Assembly: GCA_028554645.1 (NCBI GenBank)
Contig: JAQOOI010000033.1
Coordinates: 1 to 45,279, forward strand
DNA length: 45,279 nt
Origin: Omphalotus guepiniiformis
Taxonomy: Eukaryota; Basidiomycota; Agaricomycetes; Agaricales; Omphalotaceae
Reading direction: 5' to 3'
Shown piece by piece: positions 1 to 10,589 of the stretch. Both the position numbers and the translations under genes were made by a program. The first letter of the stretch is position 1, and every line of letters starts with the position of its first letter. The notes beneath the pieces were generated by a model. It searched no databases. It had not been told where the DNA came from and was given only the letters and a program-made list of their open reading frames with translations.

Positions 1-56
1 AACCCCTAACCCCTAACCCCTAACCCCTAACCCCTAACCCCTAACCCCCTAACCCG
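1..56. repeat. Telomere (CCCCTAA repeats)
   Basis: About eight head-to-tail CCCCTAA units, the last with an extra C, begin at base 1 and stop where CCGGCGG starts. The C-rich strand at the left end is the orientation expected of a true chromosome terminus, so the window appears to start at a telomere. The unit is seven bases (TTAGGGG), one G longer than the TTAGGG usual in filamentous fungi. Confidence 0.93.
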
Positions 57-668
57 GCGGAAAAAAGGGTTGGGAGCTGTAACAGTGCAGAACATGAAAA
101 GGCAGACAGCAGTAGACGAGAGTGGCGGCTTACCTGGCGTGCTCTCCGGGGCAGCAGGTGTAGTACAAGAGATCTCAAACGATTCACTGGTCCCGCCTCT
201 GCGCTCCAATGAGGGTAGGTCATCAAGGTCGAGGACTGAGCGGCGGCAAGGTTTACGGATAGCACGTGGCTTGTTATGATGCCGAGTGTAGTAGGGTGCG
301 GTACGGCTATGGGTTCGTGGACGCTTGGGACAGGGACTCTCTAAGGAGGACAGGGAGGATTGCGAGCTCGGGCTAGGCGTTTCATCGGGGACAGGAGGAG
401 AAGCACCGGCCATGGGAGGGAAACGGTCATCTTGCTCATCTTGAACACCTTGTGAGCGTTGTTGCTCACAGAGGCAGAGAAAAACACGTACCATCGGACA
501 GAGTCAACTTATTTTTCAAATTCAAAGTGGTTTCTGCACAAACGCACAGGGTTTTTGAAAACCACAAGGCAATAGAAGAAAACAAGAGAGATTCTTACCA
601 GCTAGCTCATCGATCATCTCATTATTGGCAGCAAAACACTTGTGACATGCGAATTTCATCATCCTCAT
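57..668 (-). pseudogene. Hypothetical gene truncated by the telomere
   Basis: Function not recognised. A spliced reading runs toward the telomere: a short exon (about 668-599, containing CHKC), a roughly 150-nt intron, a 315-nt exon (448-134) rich in Ser, Pro and Arg, then a 57-nt intron (133-77) with a GTAAGC donor and TTACAG acceptor. The third exon has about 20 nt before telomere repeats begin and has no stop codon of its own. The simplest reading is a gene whose 3' end was lost when the chromosome broke and was capped. Another ATG at 749 does not join in phase with the next exon, so the true start is uncertain. The middle exon carries a basic PKRPRTHSR stretch that could be a nuclear signal. 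Confidence 0.42.
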
Positions 669-749
669 CTGTAACCTTTAGCAGGTGCTGAGAAAGAGTC
701 CAGGCAAAGACTTACCGTCCGATGAGAGAGGCAAACGGTTGTCAGACAT

Positions 750-1204
750 GGTATAAGTATGGGTAACCCCACACCCCATGCAACTTTTTGACGTCCAATG
801 ATCTAATCTTCTCAATTTGGTATAATATTTTCCGAGCCCAGTGAAGAATAATCCCACGCTCTGACGTTGCTCGGGCGCTCGTCCCGGGAATTCCGAGGCA
901 TTTGCCTTGGCGGGGTTCGAAACGCTCAACAGGCAACAGACGCTTGCTACTGTGGTCGGTGTCTCTCTCTCGCTCGTGTAGCTGGGAAAGATGTACTTGG
1001 GTGAGAGAAAAGTCTCTTTTTTGCTTCTTTCTTGCGAGGGTACACTTGAGATTGATAAAATGAGATTCGGATTGCTTCGCAAGTGCAGAGACGCTGACAT
1101 TAAACAACGAGGGACTGCGACTTCTACGTTGCTACCGCTAAGATATGCTATGCTGCTCATAGAGGATCGTCCTTGCAAAACCAAAACATCCGTCCTGTCA
1201 TGGT
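750..1204. other. No gene recognised
   Basis: Open frames exist on both strands, but none carries a motif or a spliced structure I can defend. It may hold the promoter of the telomere-proximal gene. Confidence 0.5.
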
Positions 1205-1345
1205 GACGTTTCGGAACCACCGCTCTGTCCAAGGATCGTATCCGCACACAGCTGCCGCCACCAGCTTCCAGGTCCGGTCTAGGTGCCAGCTCATCATCTT
1301 GTGCTCAAACCACTGCACTGGCCATCGTCACCAAGAATGATGTTG
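1205..1345 (-). pseudogene. Decayed fragment of an APH-like gene
   Basis: The DNA matches the region 5395-5580 inside the intact phosphotransferase gene over most of its length, including the segments around GGATCGTATCC, GGTGCCAGCTCATCA and CTGGCCATCGTCACC. A block of about 35 bp present in the intact gene (after CAAACCACTGC) is missing. It lies directly beside a copy of the neighbour of the intact gene, so it is a remnant of the same two-gene cassette, not an independent gene. It is too short and deleted to encode an enzyme. Confidence 0.75.
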
Positions 1346-1590
1346 CATACTGCGGGGAGCGGTTTCCTCTCGTTGAAGGACCTGACAGACGAGCTGGATA
1401 CGAATGGTTTCAGGTCGTGGTCAGTGTTGGCTTTGGAAGCTTGGCAGAACAAGGGGTGGCTCGAGATCAAGGAATTGGATAAGAGTCCAAGAGATGTCAT
1501 GATTGATTTGGCCGGTCGGGACCAGTTGAGGAAAGGTTGCGAGGCTGTCATTCCCGCCGAGGGTATATGGAGGTGGCAGAGTTGCATGAT
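1346..1590 (+). pseudogene. Shortened copy of the 6.6-7.5 kb gene (3' half)
   Basis: The translated stretch includes SWSVLALEAWQNKGWLEIKE and ends CEAVIPAEGIWRW. This aligns with SWAAVTALEAWQRKGWLVLE and CEVAIPAEGIWSW in the gene at 6595-7464. Only the C-terminal portion is present, and the join to the APH fragment on its left removes the roughly 1.6 kb that separates the two genes in the intact cassette. The sequence is still open for about 80 codons and the protein similarity is clear, so the copy is either recent or only slowly decaying. No start codon or upstream exon is supported. Confidence 0.7.
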
Positions 1591-1711
1591 TTGGGGTTTT
1601 CTTTTCTTACTTTTTGTTCATATTGCTGTACAATAGTCTAGGAATATATATCAGCTTTGCGGATGTGCAGGGCCTGCAATTTCGTACTCAAAAACTCACA
1701 ACTAGATTGAC

Positions 1712-2100
1712 ACTGTCCACCTTTCCGCTTGACATGCCTCGTATAACCATTGGGATGATACAGTCATGATTCGAAACGTGAGCGGCGAGTGCACAGCCTT
1801 GAACATGAGCACATCAGACAGGCATCGTTTATAATTCCAGGTGCCCATGAGACCTGAGCAGGCGGGCAGGAGCGGGCAGGAGCGGGCAGGAGCGGAGACG
1901 TGCATCAGACTTTGGCTGAAAAAGCATCACAAGGCCCATGCGGAGCAGCAGATAGCTTGCAATTCCCTTTATTGCTCAGACAGCTCTACAGTGAACATGA
2001 GCACATCAGACAGGCATCATTTATAATTCCAGGTGCCCATGAGACCGGAGCAGGCGGGCAGGAGCGGGCAGGAGCGGAGACGTGCATCAGACTTTGGTAT
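1712..2100. repeat. Tandem and dispersed repeat rich in GGGCAGGAGC
   Basis: Two units (about 1801-1912 and 1993-2096) share GAACATGAGCACATCAGACA, TAATTCCAGGTGCCCATGAG and runs of the 10-mer GCGGGCAGGA, three copies in the first unit and two in the second. The preceding stretch (1712-1790) and the GGAGCGGGCAG core recur at 5040-5145 and 7630-7700, so this is a dispersed subtelomeric repeat. No coding content was identified between 1640 and 2295. Confidence 0.75.
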
Positions 2101-2295
2101 TGTCATTATCTACCCGACAGACGCGTAAGCTCGTTAGTAAACTCGACGACCTGCTTATTCAATAAGTATACATTTTCCAAGTATTATTAATGAACTGCGT
2201 TCTTGAACTTTCAAAGAATATCGCTAATGTTTCACGGATGGCAAAGTTGTTTATACATGTACAATGAAAAATGAAAAGACATAGAATGCAGAATA

Positions 2296-3501
2296 CTACC
2301 GTCTCTCTTTGCCCTTGCCCTTACCCTTACCCTTACTCTTTCCTTTCTCTTCTCTTTCTTGACATTCCTGGAGCCACCGTCTACGCAATAAGCATAAGTC
2401 AATCCGAACCATCAAAGCCTGAAAGAAAAGACTCACTCTTTCGATATCTCCCATTCACCTTGCTTCAAGTGATTCCCGGGCATACTGAGGTGCCGCTCGA
2501 CTAGACTGGCCACCGTCACGTTGGGCACGAGTGGCTTTTGTACTGTCTGCCGGCAGGCCGGGCATGTGTTTTGCTTTTCAATACATCTCTGTGTTATTGA
2601 ATGAACAAAAGGTCAGATATAAGCGGTTACCTTCTCGAACCAACCCTGTGCACAGGCAGCGCAGACGGTGTGCCCGCATGGATTTACAAGCTGGGGGAAG
2701 CAACTGCAAAGAGAGAATGAGGTCAGCATCAAGTTCTGTGACGCTTGTTTTACACACAAAATGTCAAAACAACTATAAAAACAATCAGTCAAGACGCAGG
2801 CAGGCGATGAAAAGGAGCGCATACACTGGACAGCAAAGTTCTTGTTCGTAAAGTTCGAGTATCGCGGACAAATAGTCGCTGGAGTCTACTTTGCCCTTCT
2901 TCTTGGGCGATTCCGTCGCGTCGTCGGATGCGCGTTTATTGCGATTGCGCAAGGTAGAAGGACCGGGTTCTTATTCAGAGGCTGATCATGAGTTCTACGT
3001 CAGTACAAAGGCTATTTGGGTCAGAGTTCACGAAGAGGGATCGTATCCATATTGTTGTCAAGGAAAAAGATGATTCAATGGCTTAGTCCTGGAGGAACTA
3101 TGCCATACTGGGAATCGGGACGTTTGGGTTGATCCAGAAAGGCACTCACAGAGCTTATCAGACAGGAGTATCTCCCAGTCCAAAGAAAACAACGATACTA
3201 GGAACCGGAAAGCTGATTAGTAGACCACTCACCTCCCTCGGCCACCGTATTGCCATTGTTGAGCCGATTTTCGATAGCATCTATCTCTTTCAGAATATTT
3301 GGGTCCTCGAATTCATCTGCAAAGTAGAAACTCTCCGCAGGTGAGTGCAAATCTGGCATCCGGGGTCAGTTCATTATCAAGTTTTAAGCATTTCCACATA
3401 CCTTGATGTTGATTCTCCAAAAGCTCCCAATATATGTCAGAGATAGCGGAATAATCTAGTTCATCCGCGACTTCATCATATTCGTCCTTCGTTTCCGCCA
3501 T
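2296..3501 (-). CDS. RING-finger protein, probable E3 ubiquitin ligase
   Basis: Spliced by eye. Exon 1 (3501-3402) starts MAETKDEYDEV; exon 2 (3316-3233) is acidic. After one or two uncertain exons, a segment with KKKGK and DYLSAILELYEQE leads into the RING. Joining across introns at 2824-2704 and 2630-2589 gives CCPVC, then NPCGHTVCAACAQGW, then CPACRQTV. This is a C3HC4-type order: CPxC, CGHxxC, C, CPxC. The final exon (2380-2296) ends in a Gly-Lys-rich tail (KSKGKGKGKGKERR) encoded by the simple repeat near 2310-2335. Phases close from 2703 to the stop at 2296. RING domains of this type recruit an E2 enzyme; substrate and location cannot be told, though the basic tail suggests nucleic-acid or nuclear association. 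Exons between 3232 and 2930 remain unresolved. Confidence 0.82.
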
Positions 3502-4419
3502 TTGGTGCAGGTTTAATGTGGGATGATATGACGGATTGCTTGCAGATAACAGGCTCGTGACCGGCCTCTCGGAACGTGCATCCCCAAAATCTTGTTGAAC
3601 CTTAATATTTTAACGCCCATTGGCGTCTTCGTCAATTTGGGGCAGGCTTTGCGGAGGACTAGGTGTCTTCCGATTCGTCGTTGCATTGAGCCTTCAACGT
3701 CGTTTCAGTCGTTTCACTATATGCGCATTCTCTATGTGACCTATACCCGGTTGGGCGACGTCGGAGCTGCTTTAGCTTTAGCGCTTGACACGTTCTCGGT
3801 ATTTCAAAAATCTTTGGTTAAAACTGGCAATACACTGGGTTCCCACGCATGTTATCTGCCATGTTATCTGCCATCCCGGTTTTGTTTCCAGTATATCTCT
3901 TGTAGCTACTTTCTTGCCTCAGGAAAAATATGTTAGCTTAAATATAGTGTCTAGTAATATATATTGAGGTTTAATCATTTTCTGGGCTGTGTATCTCACA
4001 CAGTTAAGCAAAATGTTGTCTGCCACTGTACTATAACAAGCGCGCGGCAAACCGGTTACTCATCCGGATTGCCGGGCATGGCACTCGCATGGCACTTTCC
4101 TGAGTGCCGTCTGGTGTATGCACAGTACCCTGCAAAGTATGTCTCAGGTATGAAGGCTGCAAAGGACTAGATGGGGGCAGGGTCTGTACATTTACAAAGT
4201 AGCAGAGTTGCCACATTATAGCACAACCTCGGGATTATCTGCTATTTCCTTGTGGTACATTTTGATTATATGAACTGGTATATCATTTAACCCACCGAAT
4301 ATTTTCTCCATTTGTCCAAGTTAATGTGTTTCTAGTGTAATAAGAAATTTTCAAAATTCACTTTTCTGACTTTCTCACTTGAGGGTCAAATTGTAACAAC
4401 ATGGAATACTTTGCTAGAC
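3502..4419. other. No gene recognised
   Basis: The stretch lies upstream of the RING gene and probably contains its promoter. Short open frames on both strands show no motif or splice support. It becomes AT-rich after about 4200. Confidence 0.5.
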
Positions 4420-5010
4420 TACTATGGTGGTTTTCAATGTGCACTGCACACAGAATTGCAACTTTATGAATATCTCCTCATCCATTCAAATTTGTGCTTT
4501 GTCAATTTTTTGTAAGGTATACTGAATGTATTCAAGACTAGATATCAAATAAAAACAAGAGAATGTGTTGAGGAAATGGAATGAGACGCATATTACTGCT
4601 CAGGAAGCGTGACTTTGATGTGTGACATTCTCTAATATAGAGAATTATCTTACTAGGATTTCTCAAAAATTACATAGACAACTAGGAGTATACAATACCA
4701 GTCCATATTCCGGTTCTCAAGGTGGCACAAATAGTTGAAGGTGGTATACATACAAAATTTAGGAAAAAGTCAATGCTCTCTGATGCGGGTGGATGTGGCC
4801 GTGACAAGCGTGATTTTGCACGATTGCAATTCTCGAATCCTCCTCGGTCACTGCCCGACACCACCCCATCCTCAGAGTAAAATCCCACAAATTCAGGTTG
4901 AGGGTTCTGAGTATAATAGAATAAGTCTATGTACTTACTTAAGGGATTAGGCTCAAGTGGAAGACACCAAAAATCAGTTCTCGAAAAAGTGCAGTTCTCG
5001 AATCACCATA
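4420..5010. repeat. Dispersed subtelomeric repeat, copy A
   Basis: This segment aligns by eye with 17995-18550 (copy C) over nearly its full length, sharing GCATATTACTGCTCAGGAAG (with changes), CCGGTTCTCAAGGTGGCAC and GAAAGGTGGTATACAT-like strings. Its right third (4825-5010) also matches 7865-8090 (copy B), around CACTGCCCGACACCA. No open reading frame is conserved among the copies. Confidence 0.75.
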
Positions 5011-5039
5011 GTACCCAAGTAGCGGTCAAAATGACATCA

Positions 5040-5145
5040 TTTTCCAACTTTCCGCTTAACATGCCTCGTATATCCATTGAGATGATACAATCAAGGTGCC
5101 CATGATACCGGAGCGGGCAGGAGCGGAGACGCGCATCAGTCTTTT
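5040..5145. repeat. Fragment of the GGGCAGGAGC repeat
   Basis: TTTCCGCTTAACATGCCTCG and CGGGCAGGAGCGGAGACG match the left repeat at 1712-2100. A 21-base A run follows at about 5257-5277. Nothing else is seen before the APH gene ends at 5316. Confidence 0.7.
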
Positions 5146-5315
5146 ACATGATCAGTAAAAAGAAAGCTCAGCATAGTAGAATGATATTGTGGACATGCTG
5201 TCATTTCCAACTTTGTCGCAGTACAAGGGCTTATAGCTGGGAGGACTGAGAGAAAGAAAAAAAAAAAAAAAAAAAAAGAAAAGAGATTCTGATTGCAGTA
5301 ACTACGACGGCTACA

Positions 5316-6378
5316 CTAAGGCTGCACTTGATAGTCTACCGCCCATAAAGGATCCTCCTTGCACCACCTGAACAGACGATTCGTGTTGTGTGTGTTTCGA
5401 AATATATTCCACCAGCGCTCTGACCAGGGATCGTATCCACACACAGCTGCTGCCACCAGATTCCAGGTTGGGTCTGGGTGCCAGCTCATCAGCTTGCGCT
5501 CAAACCACTGCGGATAAAAGCCCGAAGTTTCCCAGTCAATGAGCCACAACTGGCCATCGTCACCCAGGATGATGTTGCTCATGTGCAGATCAGCGTGGCA
5601 AAGCACCAGAGGCTTCGGGTCCTCATACCCATGGCCGGAGGTCGTCCGGAACCATTCCTTCAAGTCTTCGTAGCAGTCATAGAAGAGATGATGGTGGATA
5701 AGGTGTTGCAAGAGCCAGGACTTTTCAACATCTGGTCTGCAAGGCAAACATACTGGGCCAGAGTAGGGCTGATGAATCCGACGAAGCTCCTTGACATAGC
5801 GCCGGAGTGTGAGCACCACCCAGAGCTTGCGAAAGACAGACAGGGAGGGCCAAGCCTGAAAGAGGGTGGGACCTTTGATATAAGTGATCATCTTGTAACT
5901 AGGAATGACATCAAGGCTGTCGGTGAGGTGGCCTACAGTCCTAGGAACAGGGATGGTGGTGTGGGCTCTGACTATCTCTGTCACTTCCTCTTCTGGGAAC
6001 ACGCAGGGGATCATCTCCTGTGCAGTCCCAGCCTCAGGGTGCAAGATTGGCCAGCTGTAGCAATTGGTAACAGCTACACAGCCGTACAGGACCCTGGCTC
6101 CTCCCATACTCTCGAGCTTCTTCCACCAAATGTCCATGTCTTTCCCCTCAAGCTCCTTCAGCTTATCCACGTCGACCGGCAACTGCAGAAAAGGTTCAGC
6201 ACATGTTTGCAGGCAGGGCACAGGGCAAACTTACCTCCTCATCAGGCAAGCGCTGATCTGTGACCACCAGACCTCTTACAAAGAGCATCAAGTCCAGAAT
6301 AACGTTGGAAAGCAAGGAGAAAGCAAACAGGGCCCATTCTGCCCAAGAGATTGGTCTCTGATATTGTGACCCGGCCAT
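5316..6378 (-). CDS. APH/ChoK-like phosphotransferase
   Basis: Two exons (6378-6235 and 6182-5316) join in phase across a 52-nt intron with GTAAGT and CTGCAG ends, giving 336 aa. The catalytic core is plain: LVLCHADLHMSNIIL matches the H-x-D-x4-N loop (Brenner motif) of the APH family, and LWLIDWETSGFYP supplies the metal-binding Asp. The upstream segment YIKGPTLFQAW fits the hinge of the same fold. Residues about 14-37 form a hydrophobic stretch (WALFAFSLLSNVILDLML) that could be a membrane anchor or signal, which is unusual for the family. Fungal members are kinase-like enzymes of mostly unknown small-molecule or protein substrate, so I claim no drug-resistance role. It sits head-to-head with the gene at 6595, the pair that also occurs in degraded form at 1.2-1.6 kb. 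Confidence 0.85.
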
Positions 6379-6594
6379 GTTGATGATAGTGGGAAAAAAA
6401 AAAAAAAAAAAAGGCAAGGACCACGCCTTTTTTTCCAGCTTGTTATAAGATGAGCGTGGGAATTCTGAATGAACAGTAAGCACCAGGATCCGGTTTAGAA
6501 GGGGACATGTCCAACAAGCTCAAGGGACTCTGTATATAAGAGAATGGTTACGGACTGAAGCACCTCCGCCCTCTCCTTCACTGTTGTTATCTTA

Positions 6595-7464
6595 ATGGAC
6601 GCCACAAACAGTCCGCGAATGTTGCGTGTTCTCTCTCGGTCCGAGGGGAATGTTGTCTCAACGAGGAGAGCGGGGGACCTGGTGCCGGAGTTGTATGCGC
6701 CTGATGACATCACGTATTTGTCGGAGCAAGGGATTGTGAGTACTATGGTGGGGGTGGGAGGGAAAGGGAGGGTCAACCTGATTGCAATGTGGTGCATTCC
6801 TGGTAAGATAGAGAAGGGGTTCACAAAGGTGGTCAATGGGAGGACGGAAGTATTTGACAAGGAGGTTCCGCCACACTGGTGAGTTTGCTATGTTATCTGG
6901 GCCTGGAGGAGCAAACTGATGGACACAGGGGGCTAACATTGGGCTGGGTGGAGGGAGATCTGTTGGTAAGGAGGCTTTCCTTTGACCTCCAGAAGGACGT
7001 AGAGGAGGTAGGTGGAGAGGAGTACTGGAAGTTTGGATTGGTGTATGTTTTGAGCTGTTCTGTCTCGAGTGCTTCTGACCTTTTTCAGGATGAGGAGGCT
7101 GAAGAAGGACGAGCCAGGTAATCTCATCAGGGGTCTTATAACGAGGAGAGCAGGCAGAGATAACTGCCACGTCTGGAAGGTGGGGGCCCTGGAGGGAACA
7201 GGGTTCCCTTCAGTGGAAGATTTGGTGAAAGAGTTGAAGGCCAACGGGCTGCAGAAGGTGGTGGGAAATTCGATGGGATGTGGGTGTAGGAGTTGGGCGG
7301 CGGTGACGGCGCTGGAGGCTTGGCAGCGTAAGGGTTGGTTAGTCCTGGAGTCAGAGAGTGACACCCCGATGGAGGTTATGGGAAAGCTGTCAGCCATAGA
7401 CCAGGGCACGCAGGGATGTGAGGTGGCGATTCCAGCCGAGGGCATCTGGTCATGGACTGCATAG
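6595..7464 (+). CDS. Hypothetical protein, possibly of the fungal DUF7770 type; possibly frameshifted
   Basis: The first 95 codons are open (MDATNSPRMLR to VPPHW). The continuing similarity then appears to switch frame: a stretch reading SLLCYLGLEEQTDG with GDLLVRRLSFDL follows directly after HW, as if two extra bases sat at the join. A GTAGGT...TTTCAG intron (about 7006-7089) leads into a last exon with GCRSWAAVTALEAWQRKGWL and a C-terminal AIPAEGIWSWTA. The order HW, hydrophobic strand, then a G-C-R-x-W motif near the C-terminus recalls DUF7770, a fungal family of unknown function. That is recognition from memory, not a search. Either the HW/SLL step is an unrecognised intron or the gene is damaged. 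Its 3' half is duplicated at 1346-1590. Confidence 0.55.
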
Positions 7465-7629
7465 ATCAAGGACTCTGCACTGCCCACATTTGAGCTAGGA
7501 TTTTTGTTTTTTTTGTTTTGGTTGTTGTTCCTGTATGTGTTTTGGGATTATTGTATTTTTGTTTGCTTTCTTGTGCTGATTGCAACAAATTGAGGAAACT
7601 ATCCCGTATATGAGCATGACCATTGGAAA

Positions 7630-8090
7630 GTCTCATTCGAAAGAGGGTAGGCATCGTTTATGATTCCAGGTGCCTATGATACCGGAGCGGGCAGGAGCGA
7701 GCCGCTTGGCGGCGCTCACTTAATGGTCCCGGGAAATCCGAGGGATCCTGTAACCTGCTAGTAGTCCCTAGCCCCTATCCAAATTTGTGTCTGCAAGTAG
7801 GCCACAGTACTCACTCAGTTGGGAAGCATGCGCAGTCGGCATGTCCAAAGTTGAAACCTATCACGCTTGTATCACGCTTGTAATTTCCTTGACCTCTAAT
7901 TGCAATTCTCGAGTCCTGCTCGGCCACTGCCCGACACCAACCCATCCTCACGATAAATTCCCAGAAATTCAGATCAAGGGCTCAAAGTACAATGGATAAA
8001 ATCTATGTACTTACTCAAGGAATTAGGTTCAAGTGGAAGACACCAAAATTCAATTCTCGAAAAGTTGCAATTTTCGGATCACCACAGTAT
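7630..8090. repeat. Two dispersed repeat fragments
   Basis: 7630-7700 carries GATTCCAGGTGCCTATGATA and GAGCGGGCAGGAGCG, matching the left GGGCAGGAGC repeat. 7865-8090 (copy B) matches copy A at 4825-5010 and copy C at 18366-18545 around CACTGCCCGACACCA and ATCTATGTACTTACTCAAGG. No gene is seen between 7465 and 8247. Confidence 0.72.
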
Positions 8091-8247
8091 AAGGAAACGA
8101 TTCATTCGATCCGAACTGAAAGAGTGATTCAGGCTCGATTCGCGGCAGCTCTATTTGGATGTAAACGCCATGTGCGCCTTCCTGACAACTTCGGCAACTT
8201 CCACAAACTTGTAGGGATCAGGCCATATTTGCTTTCAAACGACTCTC

Positions 8248-9385
8248 ATGTCTTTACAAGCTCTCCAAGGATTTTCATTGCCTGGCAATGTGGTGGATCA
8301 GATTCTGCAAGATGTCGTTATCATCTACGGCAACACATACCATACTTGCACACTTTTGGTTTCCAAGCGTTACAGCAAACCGACTGGGTAGGTTTTTTCT
8401 AGTCTTCTTCTGTTTTTCTTTCTCTAAAGATGCGCATAGAACACACATAAAGCTGTTTTATAGCAGCATCCTTCTCTTTTCACTTGGTTCTTTCAAGCGT
8501 CTGCTCGAGACCTTGACGATTTATCCAGAAAGGTTTCATTTCATTAAACACCTTGCTATTCAGTTGGGGGAACGTGCGTCCCACTGCCCCAATATTCCTC
8601 GGCCTCTTCCACCTAACCCACTTCCATCGACTCGCTCGGGAGATCCCATCCTGCTGATACACTCAAAACTGATATCGCAGTTTATTCAGCAATGTGCAGC
8701 TAATCTTCAACTCCTGGTTGTCAACACACGCTGGGTTCCTAGAAACATTAGGAAGATGGTTCGTGCTATGACATTCCCTGTGCTTCAGGAACTAGAGTGT
8801 TCGTTTGAGCTCATTTCGGTTCATAACGTCAGCCACTACGATGATTCGGATGACCCTGATTCTTCTGATGATCAACATCTCACTCTATCCCCAGCTCCGC
8901 TCATGCTCCCTTCCCTGCAACGTCTTCGTTTGTCGTACTGCGGCAGTAGTGCGACTGATCTCCACCTTCGCCACTTGGATCTGTCCATGTTTCCTCATCT
9001 GACAGATCTCTATCTGGCTTTCACGTCGGTTCTTGGCTATGACATCGCACGTCAGCTGGAGATCTCATGGATGGGTCTCCGTGGACTTGAATCAGTCATT
9101 ATAGAAAAGGACGGAGGGGACCCCAGAGAACTTGTCCTGTCACTTCACGTTCTATTGAGGTACAGTATTAGCAACAATCTCGTGTTCATCATCCGAGAAG
9201 ATTACAGGAATGTCTTGCGTGTCCATGGTCATCATTTCCTGGTGACAGCGGAAGAAAAGGCGTACGTTGAACGATTTTTCTTTAGCGTGGGTCCTGGTCA
9301 ATGTTTTTGGGAAAAGGCAAGAAAAGCAGTGGCGATTAGAGGAGGAGTTCAGGGAGGCCCAGGCCCACTTGTTGTGCGGAGGTGA
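8248..9385 (+). CDS. F-box/LRR-like protein
   Basis: Exon 1 (8248-8387) begins MSLQALQGFSLPGNVVDQIL; a 76-nt intron (8388-8463, GTAGGT...TTATAG) keeps phase into a long exon 2, giving about 353 aa. The N-terminus fits an F-box-like helix: LPxxVxxxIL, then TLLVSKRY. The remainder has leucine-rich stretches (LPSLQRLRLSYCG, FPHLTDLYLAF, LRGLESVII) typical of the irregular LRR region of fungal F-box proteins, plus an acidic insert (DDSDDPDSSDD). Such proteins normally bind Skp1 and select targets for SCF ubiquitin ligases; here that is inferred from architecture. F-box genes are often multi-copy in mushroom genomes. An alternative acceptor near 8429 would break the frame, which is why I chose 8463. 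Confidence 0.72.
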
Positions 9386-9638
9386 ATAATAACGCGTAAT
9401 GTACAGGGAGTAGAATAGAACAATTGTTTCTGACGTGGAATAGAGTTGAATAAAAGTGTTCAAGCCGGGTCCGGTCCGGTCCTGGATTGTGCGGAGCATG
9501 ATGGCGGCTTGTGCACTTTTTCCTGCTGGCGGCACATTATTCCCAAGCTCAATCAAGCCTTTGATTCAGGACTGAACATGTGGAATAAGCGCAATCAATA
9601 TACAAAAATATAACAAGTTGGTGAGCTAGTAGACACGA

Positions 9639-10589
9639 CTATGAACCTCGTTCCCGATTACTCCTGGGTGGGTTGTGTGCTGCTGTGGTGTAGTCAGCGA
9701 GGGCAAGGTTTTCAAGTCGTTTGATCAGATCGTCCATTTCAGAATCGTCCGTCGATCGTTGTGTTCGAGCCAGCTCTCTAGCTCGGGTGTGCTCTATCAT
9801 ACGACGTCTGCTCGCAATATCGTACACATCGGCCGCATACGCGGACGTGATGGTCCACTCCCTGATGCTTGTTGCAAGGTTGTCATGCATCAGGAGATTC
9901 ACTTCCCCACTCTTTCTGATAGCAGATCCAATTTGGTCAAACCCACCCCTGATAGTGCCCTGCAAGCCCGATACAAGTTCGGCAACCTCTCCCAGCTTGA
10001 CCTCGATGGATCTCTGCTGGAGCTGTATCTGATCCAGGCGGTTCGTCGTGTTTTGTTGAAATTGGGTGCGGATATTGGAGGGTCGCTGTGTAAGGGAACA
10101 TGGAATGGACCGTTCCTGACATGAAAGACAGGTGACAGGCCATGGATGGCCGAGATGGATCAGGCAGAACAACTGTTCAGCTTGGCAGTTGTCGCACTTG
10201 TTCTCGGACCGGAAAACTACCTCTAGTGCCGGTTCGTTATCCAGATTAATAGGCTACAAACAAGAGCTTAACAGGACAGTAGCTTTAAATCCAAACAATG
10301 CTTAGACAAACATTGGAAGAGTTTGCTCCTGGTTCTTCAGGGGCAGGAATTGGATCTGCTTTTTGCTTCTTTGTCGGCTTCACAGAGGCGGGGTTTGCTA
10401 CGAGTATTGGTCTAAAGAAAGCGAAAGACAATTAAAAATGAAAGCAGCCTCACCCTTGGCTTTTCTTTTTTTTCCCCCCGCATTTTTTGGTCTTGAAAGA
10501 ATTGTTTAAGAGGCAACATGTTTAAAACTCTTACAAGATACTTACCCAGTGTTGTCATGTAAAGAATCTGTCTTTTCTCGTTTGGGCAT
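9639..10589 (-). CDS. Small protein with a zinc-cluster-like double cysteine motif
   Basis: A likely start is MPKREKTDSLHD at 10589, followed by short exons rich in Lys (KKCGGKKKKS; VKPTKKQKADPIP) and a main exon from about 10250. The main exon contains CDNCQAEQLFC and, 11 residues on, CLSCQERSIPC. Both are C-x2-C-x6-C, the spacing of half-sites in fungal Zn(II)2Cys6 clusters. The C-terminal part (IQLQQRSIEVKLGEVAELV and onward) is predicted helical and could be a coiled coil. With a basic N-terminus it could be a small DNA-binding or chromatin protein, though the cysteine pairs could serve another zinc fold. The gene 1.2 kb to the right encodes a protein of the same layout. Exact borders of the small 5' exons are uncertain. 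Confidence 0.6.

Noticed and set aside
2271..2504. Plus-strand frame with Pro/Tyr repeats near 2310
   Set aside because: It is the reverse strand of the Gly-Lys-coding tail of the RING gene.
5257..6412. Poly-A runs on both sides of the APH gene as signs of a retrocopy
   Set aside because: The gene keeps an intron, and the runs lie on the wrong strand and sides for a poly-A tail of this gene.
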